Below are positions 1 through 5,939 of a stretch of DNA of 8,459 nucleotides, piece after piece (position 1 is the first letter of the stretch; each line of letters begins with the position of its first letter). The stretch is from JBFXDI01 sp050181295 (GTDB taxonomy: Bacteria > Pseudomonadota > Alphaproteobacteria > Rhizobiales > Aestuariivirgaceae). The DNA lies in assembly GCA_050181295.1 (NCBI GenBank), contig JBFXDI010000159.1, positions 1 to 8,459 on the forward strand. Direction: 5' to 3'. Under the pieces are notes generated by a model. The model had not been told where the DNA came from and searched no databases. It saw nothing but the letters and a program-made list of their open reading frames with translations. The position numbers and the translations under genes are program-made.

Positions 1-473
1 GCTTCGTGGTGCATGGACTGTGGCCGCAGCATGCCCGGGGGTGGCCGGAGTTCTGCGACACGCGCGAGCGCTGGGTGCCGGACGAGCGCATCCGCGACAT
101 GCTGCCGATCATGCCGTCCAAGCGGCTCATCATCCACGAATGGCGCAAGCACGGCACCTGCTCCGGCCTCAGCCAGGACGAGTATTTCGGCCTCACGCAA
201 AGGCTCTTCGAGAAGGTCCGGATCCCGGCGCGCTATCTTTCGCCCACGGCGCTCGTCTCCGTAAGCCCGGGCCAGCTCGCGGACGACTTCGTCAAGAGCA
301 ATGCCTGGCTGGACCATGGCATGATCGCCGTTGATTGCGGCAACCGCCGCGACCGGGCGCGACTGCAGGAGATCAAGATATGCTTCTCTCCGGACGGCGA
401 ACCGACACGCTGCGGCGCCAACGAACGCCAGCAGTGCCGGGCTTCCACCATCCAGATGCCGCCGGTGCGCTGA
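1..473 (+). CDS. Ribonuclease T2 family protein, 5'-truncated by the window edge
   Basis: This is the C-terminal part of an RNase T2 (RNase I-like) endoribonuclease, which cleaves single-stranded RNA through a 2',3'-cyclic phosphate intermediate and usually acts in the periplasm or outside the cell. Both family active-site blocks are visible: CAS-1 as FVVHGLWPQ (catalytic His codon at 12-14) and CAS-2 as HEWRKHGTC (codons 135-161, giving the Glu/His/Lys/His set). Later Cys residues (VDC, KIC, TRC, QQC) suit the disulfide-rich fold. The frame is open from base 3 with no stop, so the GTG at 6 lies inside the CAS-1 block and is not the true start; the N-terminus and any signal peptide lie upstream of the window. 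The stop is TGA at 471-473, and the next gene begins ten bases later, suggesting co-transcription. The family call is strong; the physiological role (phosphate or nucleotide scavenging, RNA turnover) is inferred. Confidence 0.93.
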   Translation, partial: FVVHGLWPQHARGWPEFCDTRERWVPDERIRDMLPIMPSKRLIIHEWRKHGTCSGLSQDEYFGLTQRLFEKVRIPARYLSPTALVSVSPGQLADDFVKSNAWLDHGMIAVDCGNRRDRARLQEIKICFSPDGEPTRCGANERQQCRASTIQMPPVR

Positions 474-476
474 GGG
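472..476 (+). promoter_or_regulatory. Ribosome binding site that supports the GTG start of the amidotransferase gene
   Basis: GAGGG overlaps the RNase stop codon and lies seven bases before GTG at 484. It is the only Shine-Dalgarno-like stretch near this start and favours GTG 484 over the ATG at 514. Confidence 0.5.
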
Positions 477-483
477 CCCGCAC

Positions 484-1212
484 GTGACCCGCTCCGTCCT
501 CATCCTGCAGCACATGGAAACCGACAGCCCCGGCCGCTTCTCGGCGCTCTTCCGCGCGGCGGGCTGGAAGGCGACGACGGTCAAGCCCTTCGCGGGAGAG
601 AGCATTCCCTCGCTCGATGAGCACGACCTCATGTTCGTGCTCGGCGGCGCCATGGATGTCTGGGAGGAGGACCAGCATCCCTGGCTCAAGGCGGAGAAGC
701 AGGCGATCCGGGAGTGGGCGGGCGAAAAGGCCAAGCCCTATATCGGCATCTGCCTCGGGCACCAGCTCCTCGCCGACGCGCTGGGCGGCGAGGTGGGCAT
801 GTCCAGGGCGGCCGAGGTCGGCGCCTTCCCGATCGCGCTCGACGAGGAGGCCTCGACGCATGCCTTCTTCTCCAGCATCGCACCAAGCCACACCGTGCTC
901 GAATGGCACCATGCCGAGGTGAAGCGTCTGCCGGAGGGCGCGCGCGCCCTGGCCAGCTCCGAGATCACGCCCATCCAGGCCATGGCGGTCGACGATCATG
1001 CGCTCGGCGTGCAGTTCCATTTCGAGTGGACGCTCGATGGCATCCAGCGCTGGGCCGAGATGCCGGGCTGGCTCGGACCCCTGGAGAAGGAACTGGGGCA
1101 GGGCGCGCATCCTCGCTTCATGGGCGAGGCGACGCGGCACATGCCGGGCATCGCGCATCTCGCCGAGACCCTGTTCGGGAATTTCTCGAGGAAGACGGGT
1201 CTCGCGAAGTAG
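484..1212 (+). CDS. Class I glutamine amidotransferase-like protein (GATase1, GMP-synthase-like)
   Basis: A 242-residue stand-alone GATase1 domain protein. Members hydrolyse glutamine and pass ammonia to an acceptor, or act on gamma-glutamyl compounds; the substrate cannot be told here. The triad is intact: nucleophile Cys90 in GICLGHQLLADALGG (the nucleophile elbow), and His179 and Glu181 in GVQFHFEW. The N-terminal strand VLILQHMETDSPGRF and the FVLGGAMDVWEED block (about residues 51-63) are typical of the GMP-synthase-like stand-alone family. The GTG start at 484 was chosen because it keeps the conserved first beta strand and follows a GAGGG ribosome site; ATG 514 would remove that strand. 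The frame is open back to 331, but that part overlaps the RNase T2 gene and shows no family resemblance. The usual HPE motif reads HFE, which leaves the catalytic residues unchanged. It probably shares a transcript with the RNase gene. The cytoplasmic location is inferred from the lack of a signal sequence. Confidence 0.9.
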   Translation: MTRSVLILQHMETDSPGRFSALFRAAGWKATTVKPFAGESIPSLDEHDLMFVLGGAMDVWEEDQHPWLKAEKQAIREWAGEKAKPYIGICLGHQLLADALGGEVGMSRAAEVGAFPIALDEEASTHAFFSSIAPSHTVLEWHHAEVKRLPEGARALASSEITPIQAMAVDDHALGVQFHFEWTLDGIQRWAEMPGWLGPLEKELGQGAHPRFMGEATRHMPGIAHLAETLFGNFSRKTGLAK

Positions 1213-1229
1213 GAATGCTGTAGGCGCGG

Positions 1230-1315
1230 CGTCATGGCCGGGCCTGACCCGGCCATTCTTTCGGGCAAGCACACATCACGAAAAAGGATGCCCGGCTCGG
1301 AGGCCGGGCATGACG
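1230..1315. repeat. Composite palindromic (REP/RIME-like) intergenic repeat of two hairpins
   Basis: Two strong palindromes fill the gap between convergent genes. Hairpin 1 (1234-1256) has perfect 9-base arms ATGGCCGGG/CCCGGCCAT around a 5-base loop. Hairpin 2 (1288-1311) has perfect 9-base arms ATGCCCGGC/GCCGGGCAT around a 6-base loop. The unit is bounded by an outer inverted pair, CGTCAT (1230-1235) and ATGACG (1310-1315), so it reads as one head-to-head element of 86 bases. Palindromes with this CGTCATGGCCGGG flavour are frequent in intergenic regions of Hyphomicrobiales (established knowledge, not searched here). Its position behind both the amidotransferase and the reductase gene means it may also end or protect both transcripts; neither hairpin is followed by a clear T-run. 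There is only one copy in the window, so its repetitive nature is inferred. Confidence 0.75.
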
Positions 1316-1332
1316 AAGCTCGCGGACGCTTC

Positions 1333-2328
1333 CTACAGCTTCAGAAGCAGCTTGCCGAAATTGCCGCCCGAATAGAGGAGGCTGAGGATTTCCGGATAGG
1401 CGTCGACGCCGCCTTCCCGGATGTCCTCTTTCAGCTTGAGCCTGCTCTCCTTCAGCCACTGGCCGAGCGCGCTCGTCGCTTCGCGGCGGCGCTTGGCGAA
1501 ATCGAAGACGATGAAGCCCTGGATTTTCAATCGCATGACCAGGACGGCCCTGAGATTCTTCGGTCCGGGCGGAAGCTCGGTGGCGTTGTAGGCCGAGATG
1601 AGGCCGCAGAGGGCGACGCGTCCGAAGCGGTTCATCTGGGACAGGACGGTGTCGAAGATCTCACCGCCCACGTTCTCGAAGTCGACATCGATGCCGTTCG
1701 GGCAGGCGGCCTTCAGGTCCTCGGCGAGGTTGCCGGCCTTGTAGTCGACGGCGGCATCGAAGCCGAGTTCGTCGGTGAGGAAGCGGCATTTGTCCGGACC
1801 TCCGGCAACACCGACCGCGCGGCAGCCCTGGATCTTCGCGATCTGCCCCACGATCTGGCCGACGGCGCCCGAGGCGGCGGAGACCACAACCGTGTCGCCA
1901 GCCTTCGCCTGCGCCACCTCCAGGAGGCCGAAATAGGCTGTCTCGCCCGGCATGCCGAGCCCGCCGATCCAGGTGTGGAGCGGGGCGAGCGAAAGGTCGG
2001 CGCGCGAGACGCCGCGCCCGTCCGACACGGCATGCGTCTGCACCCCGAAGAGGCCGGTGACGGCATCGCCCTCCCTGAAATCCGGATGGCGTGAAGCCTC
2101 GACGCGCCCCGCCGCATAGGCGCGCATGGCCTCGCCGATCTCCACCGGCGGCACGTAGGACTTGCCGGCGCTCATCCAGCCCCGCATGGCGGGATCGAGC
2201 GAGACGAACTCGTTCTTGACGCGGAACTGGCCCTCGCCGGGCTCGGGCAGCGGCTCGTCGCGAATGTCGAAGACGTCGGCCGTGACGGGACCGACGGGAC
2301 GCTTCTTCAGACGGGCGACACGGTTCAT
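1333..2328 (-). CDS. NADPH-dependent 2-alkenal/enone reductase (CurA/PTGR-type medium-chain reductase)
   Basis: A 331-residue zinc-free medium-chain dehydrogenase/reductase of the group containing E. coli curcumin reductase CurA and leukotriene B4 12-hydroxydehydrogenase. Members reduce the C=C bond of alpha,beta-unsaturated aldehydes and ketones with NADPH in the cytoplasm. The N-terminal GroES-like domain (about 1-125) carries EFVSLDPAMRGWM, and FGVQTHAV lies near 94-101. The Rossmann domain has the nucleotide-binding turn in VVVSAASGAVGQIVGQIAKIQGCRAVGVAGG (split as VVVSAASGAVG at 147-157 and the helix after it), then GFDAAVDYK and DVDFENVGG (215-222). The C-terminal SGGNFGKLLLKL is the typical family ending. 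The structural and catalytic zinc ligands of alcohol dehydrogenases are absent. The length is normal for the family. It follows the upstream MFS gene by 16 bases, with CGAGGA in that gap as a likely ribosome site, so it is probably the last gene of that operon. The family is certain; the natural substrate is not. Confidence 0.94.
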   Translation of the reverse strand: MNRVARLKKRPVGPVTADVFDIRDEPLPEPGEGQFRVKNEFVSLDPAMRGWMSAGKSYVPPVEIGEAMRAYAAGRVEASRHPDFREGDAVTGLFGVQTHAVSDGRGVSRADLSLAPLHTWIGGLGMPGETAYFGLLEVAQAKAGDTVVVSAASGAVGQIVGQIAKIQGCRAVGVAGGPDKCRFLTDELGFDAAVDYKAGNLAEDLKAACPNGIDVDFENVGGEIFDTVLSQMNRFGRVALCGLISAYNATELPPGPKNLRAVLVMRLKIQGFIVFDFAKRRREATSALGQWLKESRLKLKEDIREGGVDAYPEILSLLYSGGNFGKLLLKL

Positions 2329-2344
2329 GAGACTCTATCCTCGA

Positions 2345-3505
2345 TCATTTCCGTCCGAGGCGGGCGCGCGCGATGATGCCCGCGAAGAAGATGACGAAGC
2401 TCACGCCCAGCACCAACGGGAGGCCATGGGGTCCGAACACCGCCATGGCCCAGCCGGCGAGTGCGGAGCCCACGAGCGCGCCCGCGCCCCACACGGTGGC
2501 GAAGGCGGCGCTTCCCTGCACCAACTCATCGCCCTTGAAGCGGTCGCCGAGCTCCGCGAGCGCGATGGTGTAGATGCCATAGCCCGCCGCGCCCATCACG
2601 AGGAGCAGCGGCCACATCAAGAGCGTTCCCATGCTCGCCGGCATGGCGAAGCAGAGGATGGCCGTCACGACGGCGCAGCCTCCCATGACGAGCCGCTTGG
2701 GCAGGACGTCGGCGAGCCAGCCGAGCGGCATCTGGAGCGCGACGTTGCCGACGATGAGCGCGGTCAGGATCTGCGCGGAGGTCGAGACGTCGAGACCTAT
2801 CCTCACGCCATAGACTGGCAGCAGGCTCAAGGTGGCGGCATCGAAGATCGCGAACATCGCCACGGCCGACAGCAGCACGGGCGCCTTGGGCGCGAAGGTG
2901 AAGAAGGAGGTCCGGTGCGCGCCGGCGTTGGGCGCATGCTCGTCCTGGACGAGGCTCAAAGGCAGCATCGCCGCCGCCATGACGGCCGCCCCGATGAGAA
3001 AGGGCAGCCAGCCCTCGATGCCGATCCAGGCGATGAGGGCGGGGCCGGCGGCGAAGCTCGCCGAAAGCACGCTCGCATAGAGGGCGACGATCCGGCCCCG
3101 CTGACCGCCCGCCGCATACTTGACGATCCAGGCCTCGCTCAGCACGAAGAGCGTCGAGACGCACATGCCCTGCGCGAGCCTGAGCACGAACCACGCCTCG
3201 ATCGACGGCAGGGCCTTGTAGGCGAGGATGATCAGCATCGTCAGGAAGGCGGCGATGAGCGCCATGCGGCGGGTGCCCAGGCGGCGGGCGAGGGGCGTGA
3301 TGAAGGGCGAGGCCAGGAGGATGCCGATCGGCGACATGGCGCTGTTGATGCCGATCAGGTCGTCGGAATAGCCCTGCCTCTCGAGGAGCAGCGAGAGCAG
3401 CGGGAACATCTGGCCGAGCGCGAATCCGAAGACGGCGATGGCGGAAGCCGCCGCCGTCACGTTGCGCCAGTTGGTGCGGGTGCCAAGGGGGGCCGAGATT
3501 TCCAT
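2345..3505 (-). CDS. MFS transporter, second of a tandem pair (YcaD-like)
   Basis: A 386-residue integral inner-membrane protein with the hydrophobic pattern of about twelve transmembrane helices, expected to move a small molecule using the proton gradient. Signature-like features are RRLGTRR after the second helix (74-80, cytoplasmic loop 2-3), LSEAWI at 122-127, a polar central loop around 188-205, GWLADVLPKR in the second half (262-271, the repeat of MFS motif A), and the block IYTIALAELGDRFKGDELVQGSAAFATVWG (IYTIAL at 311-316, GDRFKG at 320-325). These blocks are typical of the YcaD-like MFS branch. It is colinear with the upstream MFS gene and is very likely its paralogue. The gap to that gene is 54 bases and contains a hairpin; the reductase follows after 16 bases. 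The ribosome site before ATG 3505 is weak (a purine run GAGAAG then GCAGG). The substrate is unknown; export rather than uptake is inferred from the neighbouring reductase. Confidence 0.9.
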   Translation of the reverse strand: MEISAPLGTRTNWRNVTAAASAIAVFGFALGQMFPLLSLLLERQGYSDDLIGINSAMSPIGILLASPFITPLARRLGTRRMALIAAFLTMLIILAYKALPSIEAWFVLRLAQGMCVSTLFVLSEAWIVKYAAGGQRGRIVALYASVLSASFAAGPALIAWIGIEGWLPFLIGAAVMAAAMLPLSLVQDEHAPNAGAHRTSFFTFAPKAPVLLSAVAMFAIFDAATLSLLPVYGVRIGLDVSTSAQILTALIVGNVALQMPLGWLADVLPKRLVMGGCAVVTAILCFAMPASMGTLLMWPLLLVMGAAGYGIYTIALAELGDRFKGDELVQGSAAFATVWGAGALVGSALAGWAMAVFGPHGLPLVLGVSFVIFFAGIIARARLGRK

Positions 3506-3520
3506 GCCTGCTTCTCGCGT

Positions 3521-3548
3521 GGGCAGGCTGCCCGGTCAATGGGCAGCC
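3521..3548 (-). other. Hairpin between the two MFS genes with two competing folds
   Basis: GGCTGCCC (3526-3533) and GGGCAGCC (3541-3548) form perfect 8-base arms around a 7-base loop. A third copy, GGGCAG at 3521-3526, could pair instead with CTGCCC at 3528-3533, though with a one-base spacer that fold would need to open its inner pairs. No T-run follows on the minus strand, so a simple intrinsic terminator is unlikely. It may mark a processing or mRNA-stability point that sets different levels of the two transporters (inference). Confidence 0.45.
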
Positions 3549-3559
3549 CAGAACACCAG

Positions 3560-4738
3560 CTATGCGGGCGGAATCGGCCGGATGAGCTGGCCGCGCGAGA
3601 AGGTGAGCCCAACGATGAGCGCAACATAGGTGGCAGCCAGCACCAGCGGGATGCCGCTCGACCCGATACCGTCCACGGCGGCGCCCGCAAGCGGAGGACC
3701 GGCGATGCCGCCGATGCCCCACATGGCCGCGAAGGCGGCCGACCCCGCGATGAGATCGGCGCCCTTGAAGCGGTCGCCGAGCATGGTCAGCGCGATCGTA
3801 TAGATGGCATAGGCGCCGCTGCCGATGAGGACCGAGACCGGCCAGATGAGCCACGTGCCGATGGTGAGCGGCAGCGTCGCCGCCAGGAGGCAGGTGCCGA
3901 AGGCCGCGACCCAGAGCACGCCCATGCGAGACCAGCGGTCGGCGAGCCAGCCGATCGGATACTGGAAGAAGGCGTTGCCCATGATGGCGAGCCCGAGCGT
4001 CCAGCTCGCGGTTGAAAGGTCGAGACCGTTCCGCAATCCGTAGATCGGGTAGAAGGCGAGCATGATCGAGTCGAACATGGTGAGCGTCGCCACGGCGAAG
4101 AGAAGCAGCGGCGCGCGCCCGAGAAAGCGCATGAACTCGCCGCCACCGGGCTTCGGCGCGAAATCGCTGTCGTCGAGGGTGACGAAGAACAGCGGCGCCG
4201 TCGCGAGCAGCACCATGCCGGCGGCGAGCGCGAACGGCAGCATGCCTTGCGTGCCGGTGATCGGAATGAGGAACGGGCCGATGGAAAAGCCGAGCGAAAG
4301 GAAGGCCGTGTAGACGGCGGTGACCCGGCCGCGCGTCGCATCCTCGGTGAAATGCATGATCCAGGCTTCGCTCAGCGTGTAGAGCACGCCGCCCGCCACG
4401 CCGAGCAGGAAGCGCAGAAGGAACCATGCCCAGAGCGCGCGATGGACCGCGAGGAGGATGAGGATGGCGGCTGTCGCCAGCATGCAGGTAAGCGCCAGCC
4501 GCTTGACGCCGATCCGCGAGGCGATGCGCGGAATGAACGGGCCGAAGAGGATGATCCCGAGCGGCGCCATGGCGGCGTTGAGGCCGATGATCCAGGCGTC
4601 GACCTTCTGCTCCTCGAGGATCAGCGCGATCAGCGGCAGGGTCATGCCGAAGCCGATATCGACCGTGACGATCGTCGCGATCGCGGCGATCAGGCTGTTC
4701 AGGCGCTTGGCGCGCGGGCTGGCGACGTCGGCAGACAT
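3560..4738 (-). CDS. MFS transporter, first of a tandem pair (YcaD-like)
   Basis: A 392-residue inner-membrane protein with about twelve predicted helices. Visible landmarks are SRIGVKR in loop 2-3 (74-80), LSEAWI at 122-127, RGRVTAVYTAF (136-146), a polar central loop DDSDFAPKPGGGEF (189-202), GWLADRWSRMG (263-273, MFS motif A in the second half), IYTIAL (312-317), GDRFKG (321-326) and GSAAFAAMWGIGG (332-344). LSEAWI falls at exactly the same residue numbers as in the next gene, and the later blocks are offset by only one, which supports a tandem duplication with long divergence. It is probably the first gene of a three-gene operon with the second MFS gene and the enone reductase. ATG 4738 is the only sensible start: it gives a short cytoplasmic tail before helix 1. 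The ribosome site is poor (GGGG about seven bases upstream). The substrate is unknown. Confidence 0.9.
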   Translation of the reverse strand: MSADVASPRAKRLNSLIAAIATIVTVDIGFGMTLPLIALILEEQKVDAWIIGLNAAMAPLGIILFGPFIPRIASRIGVKRLALTCMLATAAILILLAVHRALWAWFLLRFLLGVAGGVLYTLSEAWIMHFTEDATRGRVTAVYTAFLSLGFSIGPFLIPITGTQGMLPFALAAGMVLLATAPLFFVTLDDSDFAPKPGGGEFMRFLGRAPLLLFAVATLTMFDSIMLAFYPIYGLRNGLDLSTASWTLGLAIMGNAFFQYPIGWLADRWSRMGVLWVAAFGTCLLAATLPLTIGTWLIWPVSVLIGSGAYAIYTIALTMLGDRFKGADLIAGSAAFAAMWGIGGIAGPPLAGAAVDGIGSSGIPLVLAATYVALIVGLTFSRGQLIRPIPPA

Positions 4739-4762
4739 GGATGACCCCGGACAAAGCCGTCC

Positions 4763-4791
4763 TGTCTAGGGCCGGGAGAATTTCGGGGCAA
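4763..4791 (-). promoter_or_regulatory. Candidate promoter for the MFS-MFS-reductase operon
   Basis: On the minus strand TTGCCC (4786-4791) and TAGACA (4763-4768) are separated by exactly 17 bases, and the predicted start would leave a leader of about 20 bases before ATG 4738. A small inverted repeat, GAGGG/CCCTC (4795-4808), lies just upstream of the -35 element. The -10 match is only partial, so this is a weak call. Confidence 0.3.
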
Positions 4792-4826
4792 GGGGAGGGC
4801 GCACCCTCGCGCACCGTCAACGCTCC

Positions 4827-4849
4827 AGGGGCGGCAAGGCGCCGCCCCT
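4827..4849 (-). terminator. Hairpin just behind hemF, probable transcription terminator
   Basis: AGGGGCGGC (4827-4835) and GCCGCCCCT (4841-4849) form perfect 9-base arms with a 5-base loop, starting six bases past the hemF stop codon. It is GC-rich and stable. On the minus strand it is followed by GGAGCGTTG rather than a T-run, so termination may be incomplete or Rho-assisted, and some read-through into the MFS operon is possible. Confidence 0.55.
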
Positions 4850-4855
4850 TCTCTA

Positions 4856-5734
4856 TCAGGGCCAGCGGACGGTGGGCGGCAAGGAGGAGAGGATCGATTC
4901 GACGTTGCCGCCGGTCTTGAGGCCGAAGAGCGTGCCGCGGTCGTAAAGCAGGTTGAATTCGACATAGCGGCCGCGCCGCACCTGCTGTTCCTCGCGGTCG
5001 GCCTCGCTCCAGGGCGTCAGCCGGTTGCGCTCCACGATCTCGGGATAGGTCTTGAGAAAGGCGCGACCGACATCTTGCGTAAAGGAGAGATCGGCATCGA
5101 AGCTGCCGGAGTTCAGGTAGTCGTAGAAGATGCCGCCGACGCCGCGTATCTCGCCGCGGTGCGGCAGGAGGAAGTACTCGTCGCACCAGTTCTTGAAGCG
5201 GGCATAGTCCGCGCAGGCATGCGGCGCGCAGGCGGCTTCGAAGGCGGCATGGAACGCGCGCGAGTCCGGATCCTCCCGCGCGCGGCGCCGCATGAGCATG
5301 GGCGTCAGGTCGCCGCCGCCGCCGAACCAGGATTTCGACGTCACCACAAAGCGGGTGTTCATGTGCGCCGTCGGCGCGTTGGGGCTCCAGGGGTGCGCGA
5401 TGACCGAGATGCCCGAGGCCCAGAAGCGGGGGTCGTCCTCGGCGCCCGGAATCTGCTTGCGGAACTCGGGGCTGAACTCGCCGTGGACGGTCGAGGTGTG
5501 GACGCCGACCTTCTCGAAGACGCGACCGGACATGAGCGACATGACGCCCCCGCCGCCATCGGCCGCGCGCTCCCAGGGCTTGCGGGTGAAGCGGCCGGGC
5601 GCGAGATGCGCCAGCGCCTTCGGCGGCTCGCGATCCTCCAGCGCCTCGAAGGCGGCGCACAGTTGGTCGCGCAGCGCCTCGAACCAGAGGCGGGCGCGCT
5701 CCTTCTCAGAGGTGAGCCTGACGTGGATGTCCAT
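4856..5734 (-). CDS. hemF: Oxygen-dependent coproporphyrinogen III oxidase
   Basis: HemF catalyses the O2-dependent oxidative decarboxylation of coproporphyrinogen III to protoporphyrinogen IX in haem biosynthesis, as a cytoplasmic homodimer. The 292-residue protein contains the family blocks in order: WERAADGGGGVMSLMSG (54-70), FEKVGVHTSTVHGEF (73-87), GISVIAHPWSPNAPTAHMNTRF (108-129, with His124 equivalent to the active-site His of E. coli HemF), WFGGGGDLTP (136-145), FKNWCDEYFLLPHRGEIRGVGGIFYDYLNSG (180-210), and RRGRYVEFNLLYDRGTLFGLKTGG (253-276). It stops at SSLPPTVRWP, lacking the extra C-terminal tail of the E. coli enzyme; this short end is usual in alphaproteobacteria. ATG 5734 is chosen because the family N-terminus starts here; the frame stays open upstream to 6160, but that part crosses the divergent promoter region and has no homology-like content. 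Its ribosome site is weak (GGGGA is about 13 bases upstream). Confidence 0.97.
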   Translation of the reverse strand: MDIHVRLTSEKERARLWFEALRDQLCAAFEALEDREPPKALAHLAPGRFTRKPWERAADGGGGVMSLMSGRVFEKVGVHTSTVHGEFSPEFRKQIPGAEDDPRFWASGISVIAHPWSPNAPTAHMNTRFVVTSKSWFGGGGDLTPMLMRRRAREDPDSRAFHAAFEAACAPHACADYARFKNWCDEYFLLPHRGEIRGVGGIFYDYLNSGSFDADLSFTQDVGRAFLKTYPEIVERNRLTPWSEADREEQQVRRGRYVEFNLLYDRGTLFGLKTGGNVESILSSLPPTVRWP

Positions 5735-5815
5735 CCCGCGACTTATCCCCGATCGAGGCCGCAGGCGGAAGGGCCATGACCACGCGAGGGACGGAGCCGA
5801 TCCGAGGATCGATGC

Positions 5816-5844
5816 TTGGAGGCCTCCGACTTCCGTCCTATGGT
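5816..5844 (+). promoter_or_regulatory. Candidate promoter of the acyl-CoA synthetase-ABC transporter operon
   Basis: TTGGAG (5816-5821) and TATGGT (5839-5844) are separated by 17 bases. The -10 element matches the sigma-70 consensus at four of six bases. A start near 5851 would give a leader of about 90 bases. The inverted repeat at 5840-5856 overlaps the -10 element and the start site, as an operator would. Confidence 0.4.
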
Positions 5845-5868
5845 CTCCCCGACCATGACCCAATAGGA
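5836..5868. promoter_or_regulatory. Nested inverted repeats, possible operator
   Basis: The inner repeat is ATGGTC (5840-5845), a 5-base spacer TCCCC, and GACCAT (5851-5856). The outer repeat is TCCTAT (5836-5841) and ATAGGA (5863-5868). Both arm pairs are perfect 6-mers and they surround the candidate -10 element. This arrangement suits a dimeric repressor such as a TetR, MarR or GntR-type protein, but no regulator gene is visible in the window, so the binder is unknown. Confidence 0.4.
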
Positions 5869-5926
5869 TCAGGCTGCGGACCGGAAGAAGGCTGAAAGCC
5901 GCCAGAGAGCGGCCAGACCGGACCGA

Positions 5927-5933
5927 GGGAGGG
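5927..5933 (+). promoter_or_regulatory. Strong ribosome binding site deciding the TTG start of the synthetase
   Basis: GGGAGGG ends six bases before TTG at 5940. It is much better placed for TTG 5940 than anything before the first in-frame ATG (6028), and supports a rare TTG initiation codon. Confidence 0.65.
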
Positions 5934-5939
5934 AAGAGG

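Larger units (their letters stand above)
5735..5939. other. Divergent regulatory region between hemF and the acyl-CoA synthetase gene
   Basis: A 205-base gap with no gene on either strand that I can support. It must hold the promoter of hemF (leftward) and that of the synthetase-ABC operon (rightward). It contains the inverted repeats CGATCC-GA-GGATCG (5798-5811), the perfect palindrome GGAGGCCTCC (5818-5827) and the nested repeat at 5836-5868. I could not find a convincing -35/-10 pair for hemF, nor an FNR-type TTGAT-N4-ATCAA box. Confidence 0.7.

Noticed and set aside
331..483. An N-terminal extension of the amidotransferase into the RNase gene
   Set aside because: The extra 51 codons overlap the RNase T2 reading frame and do not resemble a GATase1 N-terminus; GTG 484 with its GAGGG site fits better.
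1234..2094. A 286-codon plus-strand open frame
   Set aside because: It is antisense to the CurA-like reductase and starts inside the palindromic repeat; its composition is that of a shadow frame.
2162..4015. A 617-codon open frame on the plus strand
   Set aside because: It is antisense to the reductase and both MFS genes. The product is an extreme mix of Glu, Arg, His, Asp and Gly, as expected for the complement of membrane-protein codons; no motif supports it.
4856..4891. Apparent C-terminal truncation of HemF relative to the E. coli enzyme
   Set aside because: Alphaproteobacterial HemF proteins commonly end just after the PP-x-V-x-W segment; all catalytic blocks are complete.
2526..5660. 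A 1044-codon open frame on the minus strand
   Set aside because: It runs out of frame through hemF and both MFS genes, which have clear family motifs. Its product is dominated by Arg, Ala, Gly and His and has no domain-like pattern; it is an effect of high GC content.
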